A stretch of 64,000 nucleotides of DNA from Casuarina equisetifolia (Eukaryota; Streptophyta; Magnoliopsida; Fagales; Casuarinaceae), in NCBI GenBank assembly GCA_028551475.1, contig CM052357.1, positions 28,479,745 to 28,543,744 of the forward strand. The letters are read 5' to 3'. Shown piece after piece: positions 1 through 12,920 of the stretch. How positions within the stretch are numbered: position 1 is the stretch's first letter; the number at the start of each line of letters is the position of its first letter. The translations under genes were made by a program, and so were the position numbers. The notes beneath the pieces were generated by a model. It did not search any database. It was not told where the DNA came from and saw only the letters and a program-made list of their open reading frames with translations.

Positions 1-375
1 AGTAAGTATCTTATGCCATATCAAGAAAGTATAAAAGAGAAATATAATGTGTATTTCCAACAGAATTAATTACCTGACTATAACAATCAAACATGCAGAA
101 ACAAGAAATTGAAGAGAGAAAAAGGGTCTTCCGAATTAGAAGGGAAATTCCAACAGACGGATAAAAGATTTTTAACTGTTAATGTTAAGATACAAGATTG
201 AACACAAAGCTTGAGAAATCGAAGCAAATCTATCGAATAATCGTCCACATCTCAACAGTTACAACGAAGGTTCTAGGCATAGAAAGAAAATAGGCCGTGA
301 GTATGCTGAAAAAAATTCAAAAGCGAGGGATTGATGAACATTTTCCAATATACAAGGTTGATCAGCATCGTTTCT
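1..375. other. No gene assigned at left edge
   Basis: AT-rich sequence with no convincing coding potential on either strand. If the minus-strand reading frame at 376-705 is a real first exon, this stretch would be part of its first intron or 3' flank. No splice acceptor could be tied to it. Confidence 0.4.
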
Positions 376-705
376 TCACCCGAGAATCAGTGCTACATTC
401 ACATATATAGCCGATATAAGAATAAGCACATATACAGAAATAAGGCGAGAGAGAGATAGAGGGAGAACCACTAAGCTGCGGACCCCGTAAAAGCCAGTAC
501 TGGAATTGTCAGTACGAGCAGCTCGGACATTATCCTCGCTGGTACTCTTCTGCAACTCCACCATTGGCACGATCAAGGCTGGCTTCGAAGCAGAGAACGT
601 CATCAGCTTGTTAAAAAAAGGGAGTGAGAGCATCGAAACAATGACGATCGAAGCCACGAAGAGCGACGAAAGTATGGGAACAGAGTATCCGCGCCAAGTT
701 CCCAT
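376..705 (-). CDS. Possible short membrane protein or first exon of a gene leaving the window
   Basis: A minus-strand open frame of 109 codons starts MGTWRGYSVPILSSLF and has a strongly hydrophobic N-terminal segment (about residues 8-30), like a signal anchor. After about residue 75 the sequence becomes low-complexity and hydrophobic, which suggests that the true exon ends earlier and the rest is intron read-through. Upstream, at about 820-860 (minus-strand 5' side), there is a CT-rich pyrimidine stretch of the kind common in plant core promoters, and a CACGTG motif lies at 961-966. I do not recognise the family. It may be the first exon of a type II membrane protein whose other exons lie beyond position 1, or a chance frame. 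Confidence 0.3.
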   Translation of the reverse strand: MGTWRGYSVPILSSLFVASIVIVSMLSLPFFNKLMTFSASKPALIVPMVELQKSTSEDNVRAARTDNSSTGFYGVRSLVVLPLSLSRLISVYVLILISAIYVNVALILG

Positions 706-1399
706 TTCTCAGTCAACGCCTGCAGTGTGTTGTTGCTTCGATACTATTTTCTCGAGAAAATGAAGGAAAACGGTTTAAGAAAGAGAAACGATCATCAGAG
801 CCTGAAGGCTACTGCGATCCTCCCTTCTCTCTCTCCCTTTCTATCTCTCTCACAATTTAAAGACTGAAACCGTGGAGGTGGAGACAAAGTTACGGATTTA
901 TCCCTCTGAAATACTCGGAGTGACGAAGACGGTCATGCGCTGTTTATGCTCGTAACTGAACACGTGACGCTGGGCCGTGTCCGTTTTCCACCAACGTCTT
1001 TTCCCGCCAAATCGGGCTTTGCCTAAATTGCCAAATTTGCACATTTGGTCCTTACCTTTTCGGTAATTGTGATTCTTTTTTTATTTTTATTTTTTTGGCA
1101 TAAATATATACATATAAAATTAAAAAAAAATCTACCTTATGTTAAAAAAATCCGTTTCAAATAAGAAAACTCTAAGTGAATACATGAGTATTAATTATGG
1201 AGTTAAAATTAATAATTAGGATAATTTGATCATTTTTAGAGTATAAATTATAGAGTTTAGTATTCATTGCAGGGACCTCAAAAGTCCGTGTAAACTATAT
1301 AAAAACGCAAAATATTGTAGATGGCACAATTATTTTGGTGAATAATTTTTTTTTTTTTTTTTTGGTGATAAATGTACATTACATAAATGAACACAAGCA
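706..1399. other. Spacer between left-edge gene and GT47 gene
   Basis: Holds a pyrimidine-rich stretch (about 820-850), a G-box-like CACGTG at 961-966 and then AT-rich sequence with a T run near 1346-1363. It probably contains the promoter of the left minus-strand gene and the 3' UTR of the glycosyltransferase gene, which ends at 1400. No gene is seen in it. Confidence 0.5.
961..966. promoter_or_regulatory. G-box-like CACGTG
   Basis: A palindromic CACGTG hexamer, about 255 bp upstream of the possible minus-strand start at 705. bZIP and bHLH factors bind this core in plants. A single hexamer occurs often by chance, so function is not established. Confidence 0.2.
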
Positions 1400-4053
1400 T
1401 CACGATGAGTAACCCATGTTAAGCCTCCTAAGCCACACCGAATGCAGGATCATGTGAATCAAATCATACGGCTTCGCCGGCCTGTTGAGCTCAAAATGCC
1501 GCCGCGCCTCGAAGAGCCGCTTCTGCATTGCCAAATACTCCTCCGCCGGAATTTCTTGCAGAATCTTCTTGATTGCAGGTATCTTCGAAATCGGGATGTG
1601 AGCTGAGAATAAACTCCAGTTCAGAACGTCGCTGAACGGTAGCACGTAGTTATCCGAGATGATCACCGGGACGCATCCTGCAAATATTGACTCCACCACT
1701 CTGGGGCTTGCGACTTCGAACCCACTTGGGCACAAGCAAAACTTGCTCCGACCCATCAGTTCGGAGTAGTTTGAGGACTCGGGGAGATACTCGTGCACTT
1801 GTATGGCGGCGTCTTTTTCTTTCCAGTGCGAAAATAGAATCTTCCTGACGTACCCGTGATCGCCGCCGGCAAAAAAGGCAAAGATGGAACGTTTTTCCGG
1901 GGGCAGGCTGAAGCTTGGCTGATGTAGTCCATATCCACGGAGGTTTACTTCCGGTAAGGAGACGTCTCTCTCTGGTTGGAAACCTTCTGAAGAGTTGGCG
2001 TTGCAGAGAACCCTTATGAAGTGTTTGAAAAGATTAGGGTTCATAGCGGAGACATCTGGTGCCTGGGAAATCATATGGGACGAATGTCAGCTAGTGAAAC
2101 AACTTAGTTTTAACATCTTTAAGATTTTACGTAGCCTAGTATAAACAATTCTCTCACCATTAAGAGGATTTCATAATCTTAAAACTATCAAAAATATTCA
2201 TTTTTTGCCAAACTGTTACTCAAAAATATAACATGTTTAAAGTTTTTCAAACCTAATATTTATATAATGTAAGGAAAAATTTAATTGAAAACATTATTAT
2301 TTTACTTTTTTCTTTAATTTCGAGAGTGCATATAATTTAATAAGTTCTTTTAGTTTGAGATTACTTGTTTACTTTCTAATCATAATAAGGCTTTCTGATT
2401 ATTTATCTAATAGTTTAAGTAGAATTATCAAGAAATCTTCACTTAAATGATAGAAGTTTGAGACACTTTATTCCCAAACATCCACTTTACTTAACTAAAA
2501 AACAAAAAAGGAGCCTTTTGGCTTTTGAAGACTTTTACTAACAGTTTGCCATACAAACACTTTCCCACAATAAGCCTAAGGTTGAAGGGCATACCCAATC
2601 GTGACAGGAAACCAGAAAATGGTCGGCGCCGCTGCTTCTATTCCAGTAAGGGTATCTCTTTGAAATGGATGCAATGTAGTCCTGGACAATGTTCTGGAGA
2701 CGTTCACGGGAAAAGTTGGTGTAAGGCCTATAGACGTACTGGATGATCTTGACAACACTAACAGGAAGTAAAAATGCAGTGGCCTCGTCGGGGTTCTTGG
2801 CTACAAATCGACTCTTTCCGCTTCCCAACTCTTCGATGACTAGCCCTTCAATGGAGTAGATGCTGCTCATTGGCCCCTGGTGAAAAAGGGGCGGCTCTCC
2901 TTCCTTGTATGTCCACACTCTGAATCGCATCAACATCTCTTTATGGCTCCTGCTCAGACACATCAAACAATTAGAGAGGTCACTTATTAATTGCACTTAC
3001 TCAGTGCATCTTCCTTTTTCGAAACCAGGAAGTGTCATGATCCCTGATCAAGATTTTATTATTATAGGAGATTGGCTTCAACTATTATGTTAAAAGACTT
3101 TGATATATTTTATTTGAATATTATTATTGACTTGGATTCTCGCAAGGCTGAACACCACGATCAAAAATTGTGATGGGGAATGCAGCAGAAACTGAATTAT
3201 GAGTCAGATTTCATCTTCAAACTATATGAACTCAGTGCAGAATATTGCCATACTAGCATTTTGCACGCCACTTATGGTTCGGAATGGCCCAATTAATGTG
3301 AACTTTTGTTAGCCAACAATGACAAGAAGGCAGCCGTACCTCCATGACTTTCACATCGCTCATTTGAAAAAGAAAAAATTCCCGTGCATATAAGAGGAAA
3401 TCATATGACAACATTAATAATAGAAGACAAATTTTTTAATAAAATTCATATGAATTTACTCATTTTGATGAATCATAGTAATAAGAAGAAGGATAAAATC
3501 TTAACTGATAAAAGGCAAAAGGATTTATGTAAAGGGATCCTCTTGGTACAAATTCCTCCTTGCTGTAGGATCCATAGCTTCGTAACTGAGCTGCTTGTTT
3601 TATTGCCAACCGAGCTCTTGCCAATCCCTTCTCTATTTTCTCAAATTGACTCATTTCATGCAACTGTATGGTAATGAACAGAAAATAAATAATTAAGATC
3701 ACCATTGAAACCCTTCTAAGCTAGAAAGTTTTTATATTCTCCACCAATTTTTTGCCCCCTGACTAGCTACAAGACTCTTTACTTCTTTAACGACTGTTCA
3801 ACATGCTAGTAGCCCAATGCTTACTACTTACACTGTTTGTAGCGTATTTACTTCTAGTGTTGAGATCTTCTGGGGATCTTGGACTCGAGGAAGGAGAAAC
3901 CTGGTGTCCACCATTGGAAACCTGCGTGTGATTGGAAAGCGAAGACGAAGGAGGTGTGAGGAAGTGGAACCGGTAGTTGACGAAGGAGAAGAGGATGATG
4001 AGAAACACGGAAGGGTAAAGGAGAAATGGGGTGGTCCAACTGAAGCCACCCAT
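1400..4053 (-). CDS. Probable glycosyltransferase, exostosin family (GT47), 4 exons
   Basis: Exons on the minus strand are 4053-3832, 3663-3506, 2949-2595 and 2062-1400. They join in frame to about 465 aa with GT-AG junctions. The start is the first ATG after an in-frame TGA; residues 9-27 form a signal anchor, as expected of a type II Golgi enzyme, followed by a Ser/Pro-rich stem. The catalytic part carries the family hallmarks [66 protein letters not shown] and [14 protein letters not shown]. Plant GT47 proteins of this clade include the xylogalacturonan xylosyltransferase XGD1 and several uncharacterised members, so a role in cell-wall polysaccharide synthesis is an inference and the sugar donor is unknown. 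All exons are open and full length for the family. Confidence 0.9.
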
Positions 4054-6026
4054 GTCTGCAATCCCTTCTTGGATTCACTTGCTTCTGTTGAGGTTGAGAA
4101 TCTCAGCGCCTCTTGAAACCCGAAGTGCCATATTTTCTGGTAGGCTTGGAGAGGGAAGATAAAGATGAAGCCGTTATGCATGGGGTTGCATAGAGTACAC
4201 GATTCGAGTACACATCGGACGGCAAAATAACCTGACCTCGCCGTAATATGCTCAACTGAGTGAAGATTACTTTGATCTTGGTTTCCGAGTTTACCATCTA
4301 GTCCAATGACCATTGGTACCTACAACAAATTTGACCATTTGAATCAATCAAGAAGATTTGAACTAGTAAATAGGGACAGCGTGCAAGCCACCTTGTTTTC
4401 GATCTTCAGTTTCTTGGGAAAATCAAATTTCAAAAAATGGAAAACCTTTAAATTCGTCCATTAAAGGGTTTGTTTGGGTTGGCATATAAATAAATATTTT
4501 CCTTTTATTATAATTGATTTGATTAGCATCATAAATTATATTATAAAGGAATATTCTATTTGTGATTGTTTGAATTAAACTTTATCAATGAAAATGATGT
4601 AGTGCAAATGGAAATCGGTGAAAACCTCCTACAGTTCAATGAGTTGGATGTAAACCAGCCAAGACAATCTTCTCTAACAGTGAGAACTCTTGAGGTTATG
4701 ATATGGTTGATTAATGTTTGATAAGATTGATGTGGGATATAGACCAGCATTACTTTTGTGATGTAGGATGATGCAAGGTGATGCAATTATAATATGAATT
4801 GCAATTATATTTTGTCTTTTGTATTAATAAGAAAATTTTAATAATATTATGGCATGTAATGATGATATTATTTATGTTTTTTGTCTTGTAATCAATTATG
4901 TAATTTTGTCTTGACTGTACTGCCTCCCCCATATATATGGGGTACATATGGCTAGTAGAACTTAACCCGTTTGAATGTAGTCTACGTGTTAGCTCGTGTG
5001 TTCTACTAGGAAATTATTTTCAATCTTCTCTTATTCCTGACGATCCTTATTTTCTTGCTAGCTTGATGTAGCTTCTATCTATTCTACGTAGTTTAAATCC
5101 TTTGTCCCAGATACCAAATTTTCTCTACCATATATTTTCCTATATTAATCGCATAAGAATTGATTCTGAAATAAACATATGACATATTATGACAAGTGAA
5201 TATTGTCACAACTAAAATACATGCAACTCATATGCGACTTATACATCAGCAGAGAGTTGACTTAACAAATTTCGGAAGTGCACGCGTTCAAGTACAAGCA
5301 ACCACATCTTATCTACGATGGTCCAGGAAAAACGACAAAGCTATCTTCGCACCGCAGGAAATGAACAGAAACAAGGCATGAAAGGAAAGAGCTTTTAGTG
5401 TCACTTCCTCTTCAAATATACAGCAAGCCTCAACACCAAATCAGAAACACGCCAATCTCAGTTAGTCAGTGATTTCATTTTATTTGTTTGTATTTGATAT
5501 GGTAAGTGTAAATTAATTTAGAGTTTATTGTTTATAAACTCCAATTTAGGACTTTCTGTAAAATTATTCATTGGGTGTTCAATTAATATTATACTTGATA
5601 TTTTGAACCATTTAAATGTCATAGAATAGGAAATTTCAGGAAGAGAAATTTTTGTATTTTTGAAATAAAAGGAGATTGAGAATCCTTTATTCATAACCAT
5701 TTCATAAAGAGGCCTTTAGTGGGAAAACTAAAATAAGGTAAGGTAGGTGCCAACTTGCAGGCCAAATCTAGATCAGATTTGAATAATAGTTACATAAACA
5801 GGAACTAAAATTCAGAACACAACCGCGGAAAAGGAAGACCACCCCTTTTACAACCTTTATGAAACAGCAGAATTCTTAATGAGAACCCCAAAAGGTATAA
5901 TATAAACAAAGAAAGTTTTATCCAACAAGGAAACATGAACTCGTGGACGAAAACCCCACTATATTCTGCAGCCAGTCACAAGTCGGACCATGAATATAAC
6001 AGCAGCCACTCGTTAGCAGGAACTTT
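4054..6026. other. Spacer between GT47 gene and SPS
   Basis: Intergenic: 5' flank of the GT47 gene on the left and 3' UTR of SPS on the right (both genes are minus strand). It includes a 16-bp perfect palindrome of the form CCCC(AT)4GGGG at 4926-4941 and several AT-rich blocks. No coding sequence or identifiable transposable element was recognised. Confidence 0.5.
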
Positions 6027-9000
6027 CTACCCCTTGAGAATCTTGAGCTTCTCCAATGAGGCTTTAATGTCATGGCTGCTACATCCCTCGGCTTGAACGT
6101 GATTGGGATTATCGGCTGGGAAAACATGTTCTAAAGGATAATTTCTGCTATCATGAAGCGTACGAGCACTGTTACCGACTCCCTTCAAAATTACAGTTTT
6201 CTGGGAACCACCAAGGAATCCTTCGTAATCCGTGTCTCCACATTCTCCCACAAAGACCACAGTATTTGACAGGTCCATGCCCCAGCGAACAAACAGATAC
6301 CTGGAGAGGTTGGGTTAGTACTGTATAGTTGATATCTGTAAGTTGGACAAAAGGTACATTGGATGTAATCCGAAAACAAATACCAAACCCAAATAAAATA
6401 ATGTGAGAAGAGTCTTTTTTCATATCTCAACTCGTCTCAATGTACCTTAGTATGACCTTAATTTGTCAATGCTTCTAGCTTACACTGCTTACATATCCCA
6501 AGGTAAACACAACAAAATTGGAGCTTTGCTTTTGCCAAGTAAAATTTAAATCAATTGAAGAGGCTGTAAGGCAAGGGATAACAAAAACAACCCTAACTGA
6601 CTTTATTAATTCTATTTTGAGATAGAGATTTTGTCATATATCACAGATTTTATAAAACTGAAAACACTATGAGAAGCAAGTGACTCACTTTCTGCTTCAG
6701 GAATCTTGAAATGAAATTATATACGTAGAGGATCTTCCAACAGAGCATAGTTGGTAAGATTAAATTTGAGAGCTCCTGGGATAACTTCCGCAAGGATTAT
6801 AATGATTCAGCTAATAGAATTCCCTCTGTAATTGCTCAACAACTCCAATCTAATACCTCCAAAAGCATATGTACAAAAAGCTGCCTATAGAACTTGAAGG
6901 ATTAGGATGGGCTGAAGATTAAGTTTTTACCTATGTTCATCGCTGGAATCAAGGATTGAAGGAGACTTCTGAGTGCTGCTAGAATTCAGCCACTCAAAGC
7001 CTATCTTCAAGAGTTAATTAAGCCAAGGGTTGTATTTTCTCATGAACATGGTCAACTGAACACCTCTAAGAGCATTTGACGACTTTATTTACTTCTTTTC
7101 TTCCCATTTCCATTGACCTCTTATTTTCTTCAACTCAGCTGCTCATCCATCTCAGCTGTACTCATGTCATGGGCGATTCATTTAGCACCCACCAAGTAAT
7201 CCCACAAATTAAGACTGGTGATGCAGGACGCAGTTAACACCCCATCAGAATCGTTGATGTGGAAAGTTAATTCAAGAGCCCAAGCGTTGATGACAAATTA
7301 TTCAATTCCTCTTGGGGCCTTTTGGAGTAGTATTACTTACGAAACTTTGCATTTCAGAATATGTGCCAAACAATCAAACTACTAGGATATACATTGCAGT
7401 TTCAATATGAACTTGCAAACAACCATTCAGTAAATTGAAGTGCCGACGAAAAGATAAAATAACAGCCAGTAAATTGAAGTGCCGACGAAAAGATAAAATA
7501 ACAGCCAATAAACTAGAACAGCTGGGCAATATTTGAGAAACTGAAAACCACTGCATCCGTACCTGAGAGCTTGGGATCTAGAAGCCAACACGGGGATTAC
7601 ATTCAGCTTGGAACCATTTTGACAATATATAACATGGCACCGCAGAGCCTGAATCCTCATCACTTTTCGAAGTTCCTTGACAGGGGGGATCTGTGATTGA
7701 GAGGTAGTCACTAAAACAATTTAAAATTACAAAACTAAGCATCTATATGCAAGTAACCTAAGAACATATTTAAAAGAAAACAACCAATAAAAAAGTTATT
7801 TTGCTTTAAGTATCCCAACAATATGAGACGCCACACAATATGAGAGAGAGAGGGCCCTGCTAGGGGATATCACCATTTTCACCCAATGTCTCCTGACATA
7901 AAAAATTTTAAAGAAAAATTACCAATGAGAAGTCTTTGACTTTAAATGCATAGCAGTGTGCAGACGATCCTGATTCATCTTCCATAATAACTTGTCCCTC
8001 TTCTCCCTTACTATCATTGATAGAACCAGCCCAACGGACCAAAGTCTTCCTTAAACCTTCTCCACCCCATCTATATTCTGTGTGTGAACGATAATCAGAG
8101 TCTTCTATAGCAGGAAGCCCAGAAGGGCCCTCCTCAGAGCTTGTCGATGGATAATAAATCTCACTACCACTGTTACAGATAAAAGCATCAAATTCTGAAA
8201 GGTTCATGCCACTGGAGACCAAAAGAGAGTGCACATCAAATATGGTCAAGGCTGTCGACAATATAAAACCTATGGACTCTGCATTCCCATCCTTCCTTGC
8301 TACGTCAACAACTGTTGCAATAATTTGAAATAGATCTGAAGTTGTGTCACAATCCAAGGCAATTACCAAAATATGCTTCCTCCTTCTGAGTAGAGGAAAT
8401 TTATTGTCTGCTTTTTCTGTGGATGCAGCCTTTTGTGCCTCTCCCCTAGGAACGTTAGACAATGTGAAAACGGCATTTTCTGGTCTACTCTTTCCCTCAA
8501 CAGCAACTTCTTCAGTATCTAAAACATTATCAAGAGCTGAACCCCCTCCGCTTTTATCACCATCCAATGAAAGCTTCAGATTTAAAGATAGATCCTGTAT
8601 ATCTCTCAAGGAATCACCAGGTGAATCTGATTCTGAACTTTCCATTTCAAAATCACTTTTCTGCCACTGTGGTTGCCTATGTCTGCAACTGGCTATTCGA
8701 GTTAAGTATGTCTTACAATGCTCAGGCCATGAGAAAAGGTGAATATTTTTAAGTCCATTCTGCCGGCATCTTGCCCAAAGCTGTTTATCAGAAACAAGCT
8801 TTAGAAGAGCATCAGCAATACCCTTCTGATCATGGGGATCAACAAGTAGACCATTGTCAAGAACCTGCAATAAGGCCATTATCAGTATTAATAGATTGGG
8901 ATGAACCTTGGACAGAACATGACTCCACAAAAATGACAAATTCCTTTTTAGCAAGAAGGCTCCACTGATGGACACACCCTATGAATATCCACAGGACCCC

Positions 9001-12000
9001 CATTTTTTGTGGCAACCATAGGCAAACCGTGAGCTGCTGCCTGCAAAGAAGCAGAACAAGTGTTTAGTTGTGTATTAAGTAACATCCAAAACAAAAAAGG
9101 TTTTGGTAAAAGATAAAGACAAGCACCTCAATCAAAGTAAGCCCAAATGGCTCAATGAAAGCTGGATTGATGAAAACACCCTACAAAAGTAAATACCAGA
9201 TATGATAGGTTAAACAAGAGAAATTTGGCCAATGAATATGGGATGAAGACGAATTACTCCAAGTGACAGAAATTATATAATAGTACATTAAAGTATCTTG
9301 GCACAGAAGATTATTATTTTACCCATTCCATTTCAATATTATTAGAAGTTCAGTTCCCCCAAAGTACAGATAATAGCGCCTCTGCTCTCCCCCTAATCAA
9401 TTAATGCAGGCTGTCCTGCTTACTTGAGTGGTTATTTAGCAGTGTTTTGCAGTAGTGCTCCTCATAAAGAAAACTGATTGGTGAACTTTCAAGTTTCTTT
9501 CAAACTTACGGCAGATTACAAGGAAATTAGAAGGTAGGGACAGAAAACATCCACAAGAGCCAAAGAGGAAGGCATATACCTAAACAAGAATTAACCTAAC
9601 GATACTGATCAAACCACACGACAATATCTTTCTTTTTCATGCAACTTGAAATAGTTTATTCCTGTCTCGCAATAATCTGACATGTAAATTAGAAATGTTA
9701 CCTTTGTTTTGGCTGCTAGACGATAAATGTCAGGGACATCAGACTGCTTGTGGTGTTTAGGATATGCCACTTGTCCGTAAAGATCATATTTGTCAATCAG
9801 CTTAAGAATTGAAAGAAGCACGGCTGAATTTGTGCTAGACATTTCATCAATATCATCACGGTTTCCCATTATCAATGTCTGCAACAACATTTTTTTAAAC
9901 AAAAAAATGAAGCTATCATGTTACAACTTGTACTTGAAAGACATTTTGCAAAGAAGGGTAGAGCAAAACTAAAAGGAAAAACCTTTTCAATTTGTCAGAA
10001 AAATCAATATATGCAAGATGCATGTGGATTCAAGGATTAAAACAGACCAGGTTAGCAAGCTCCCTCAGTGGCCGGCATTCTCCAAATGCTTTGACTAAAG
10101 TCATAATATTCTTTTTAGGGTCTGCTCTAGCAAGGGCAAGTATCATAGGCTTGCGTGGATTGGAGAAGAAACGCATAATCTGCCAAATCAATAACCAGGA
10201 TTAATATCCAATAACAATTGCTAGTGCAACAAGAAGTGTTTCTCTGGATAGTATTGCTGAAGGACTATCAGAATTAGGATGGCAAGGAAGGACTAGTCAT
10301 AACCTCAGACCAAATTGGTGGGTCAGGAGAAGCAGGATTATCTTCATTTCTTTCTATATCCCCATCAATGTCACCATCATGTGGAACAATATGATGAAAT
10401 TCCATTCCAGGAGGAATTACCTGGGATGTTGCATATAATTACAAATAATACCAAGTTAGTGAAACCAAATGAAAACTTGCTTTAGAAGCAGAAAGAAGCC
10501 TCTTAATTTTCAGATGAACTTCGGAACAGTATTTTTAACACTTACAACCATGCGAGGCATAAACCTGCCATGACAGCTCACACCCCTTTTTATCCTTGCT
10601 CTCAGTTTGCGTTCTAGTATAGGGTCAAAGCCATCATAAAGGCGCCATTGCTCGTCTATTTCCTGTCTAGTACTGGTTATAACTATTTCAGAGGCATCAA
10701 GTGATAATTCTTCAGCTTCTATCCGCCGCATTATTTTGTAAGTTGAGTTTATCTCTTCTCTAGATTGCCGTCCTTGCTTTAAAATTTGTTCAAGCTTATC
10801 TCGCCCAAGTGAGTGGCCAGTAAAAAGCATAGGTACATTTAAAGCTCCAGACAGCAGGGCAGCAGAGTCACCTGCATCTGCATAATGTCCATGAATTGCT
10901 ACCGGCCAGACTGGCTGCCCATTGCCAATTTGCTCTCCCAGAACTTTCGAAATTTGTAGGATGTGGTGGAGTGCTCCATCAACAAACTCAGGAATGTAGG
11001 GCCAAAGTTGTTCCTTCGCAATATATTTATCTTTTGGGCCAAATGGTACACGGATTATATAAGCCCCACTACTCTCCCCATGCTCCTGCATGGAATTCTC
11101 CGGGTTTCTTGTATTCAACATTTCTGTCGGTTCTCCATAACTCCAGTCCACATCTGGCGCTGACACTTGTCTTGTCAGCAAGTCCACCCGGTAAACACCT
11201 GGCATTGTACCTAAGGCCCTTGCAAGCTCTACCACATACTTGACCTGTGTAAGTGATAGGTCATTTTACAGCTCAATGGATGCCCTTATATATCATTAAT
11301 GAACGACAATAGCACATCAAAAATCATTTTAAAAAGTAAATGTTGTCATCAAAAAGTTACCTGGCCCCCTGTATCAGAATCACGACCAAGCTCCATGTTT
11401 TCACCTCGAATCAGGCCATGAAGACTGCACAAAAGACTGTTTGTTAAAAAGAAGTAAACACAATCATGAATGCAGAAAATATCTTGAGCTTTTCTTCGAA
11501 ACATCAGAACTGAATTTGAGTTTCTCTCTATAAACCAATAAATGCTTTCAGAATACACCAGAAAACGCCATATAAAAAGCTATATGCCCCGTAAAACCTT
11601 ATAAACAGTTCAGGCATGAAAAATATCTCAGTTCATGCCTTATTAGCACAATGTAGAGTTTCTTCTCCTTGTGCTGATTGGCCCAGTTCTCCATCACGTC
11701 AACAGAACTGATCCTAGGCATTCTTCCTCTTGTGCTATCACCATGAGCAGAAATATCACTAATCACATCTCCTTTTTCCCCCTCAGACAAGTCTTCTGAC
11801 ATATCCGCCGTTGCTTCTCGGCGGCCCCTCTCACGTTCAACACGGCGCTTCGCTGTACGCTGAGCTTCCTCTCCCTCAAGCTGACCAAAAGCCATTATCA
11901 GGACAAAATCTTAAAATTTTATACTAAATGCGTGTCCCATATTGTTAATGTCCATCTTCTTTAAGGAAACATTTCATATCCTCTGTCTGTTAGTTTCAAA

Positions 12001-12684
12001 TACAAAGTAAGCGATAGGAGAAGAATGAAAACAGCATTAGTTCCCGATGATCAATAGACTTTTCCATGACTGCAAAATACCTCATTCAAACTCTCAAAGA
12101 GCACGATCACTCATCAGAGACTCCAAAATTACGGGATAAGTATTCATTTCCCAAAGTTAGCATAATCATTCAAATAAACTTTCGAGCGACTCAGTCAAGC
12201 ACGCGATTATGCGCGGTAATCGTCGAAAACCGAAAGAAATATATAATTCGAAAGTGACTGACAAGGTGATCGTGATTGTAAAAATAAAAGAGAAAAGAGC
12301 AAGGAGGACCTGCTTCTTCTTGCGAACCAAATTCCAAATCCGCCAACACATGTTCTCCAATCTCGTATTTCTCTCCTGCGGACTCCTCGTGGCCGCGGCC
12401 TAAAGCAATGAAAACAAGCCAAAATCAAAATCAAACAATGCGAAAACGAAGAAGGAAAAACATAAGAAAAAGAAAAAAAATTCACAGAGAGAGCTCACGC
12501 GGAGCCAGGAGCGGTGTAGATCAGTCTCATCGAAGCCAGTGATGACCTCCTCGACGAAGTATCGCGTGGGACTGAAATGGCCTCTCTCTCGAAGCAACAG
12601 CGACGACTTCTTCGCGTCGTCGAGCCCCGGGCCAACGTCCAGGATCGCCTCCAAATAGCTGTTTATCCAGTCGTTTCCCGCCAT
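6027..12684 (-). CDS. SPS: Sucrose-phosphate synthase, 13 exons, about 1055 aa
   Basis: Makes sucrose-6-phosphate from UDP-glucose and fructose-6-phosphate in the cytosol; it is a control point of sucrose synthesis. Exons (minus): 12684-12499, 12399-12310, 11880-11639, 11424-11361, 11244-10546, 10420-10304, 10179-10048, 9878-9702, 9180-9127, 9040-8978, 8864-7923, 7690-7563, 6300-6027; all join in frame. The protein begins [20 protein letters not shown] and has a GT-B catalytic core ([11 protein letters not shown] from residue 192, HGHYADAG at 312-319, [11 protein letters not shown], and an E-x7-E motif at 579/587), an acidic linker near 690-720 and a C-terminal sucrose-phosphatase-like domain to residue 1055. 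RISSVD at 148-153 matches the Ser158 light/dark phosphosite of spinach SPS; RQVS (Ser222) and RGVSC (Ser417) resemble its 14-3-3 and osmotic-stress sites. The length is normal. Intron 3 has a GC donor. Probably the spinach-like family A, but the subfamily is not certain. Confidence 0.97.
7428..7505. repeat. Perfect 39-bp tandem duplication in the last intron of SPS
   Basis: Positions 7428-7466 and 7467-7505 are identical 39-bp units placed head to tail. They lie inside SPS intron 12 (7562-6301), about 60 bp from the donor. Identity of the two copies implies a recent duplication. Confidence 0.95.
11425..11638 (-). other. GC-AG intron of SPS (intron 3)
   Basis: Exon 3 must end after CTA ATA AG (11639) to give the conserved [14 protein letters not shown] junction, and the intron then starts GCATGA rather than GT. 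The acceptor at 11427-11425 is CAG. No GT donor nearby keeps the frame. Confidence 0.85.
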
Positions 12685-12875
12685 TTCCGAAAACCTCCCT
12701 CTGTGTCTCTGTTCTCACAGTCACAATGCTTCGCTTAACACATAAATACGGTGACGAAGAAAAGGAAGAGAGACAGCTATGGAGCCGTGATTTCCGTTAC
12801 AAGTACGTGCGATGAAAGCGTGAGACAAAGCGGAAGAGCGAGAGCGGAGACCTTGGTACTTGAGAGGGAATATCG

Positions 12876-12920
12876 AATCCCGAGTTCTTTATGCGACTTC
12901 TCTCGAAAGAACTCGGGATT
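12876..12920. repeat. Perfect 15-bp inverted repeat upstream of SPS
   Basis: The arm at 12876-12890 is exactly complementary to the arm at 12906-12920, with a 15-nt loop. It lies 192-236 bp upstream of the SPS start codon, so it is in the core promoter or could fold in the 5' UTR. Confidence 0.9.

Noticed and set aside
3828..4313. 161-codon minus-strand frame overlapping GT47 exon 1
   Set aside because: It reads the same DNA in another frame; the conserved protein continues from the frame starting at 4053.
4926..4941. Palindrome CCCC(AT)4GGGG as a regulatory site
   Set aside because: Sixteen bases of simple composition in intergenic DNA with no gene start nearby; chance is plausible.
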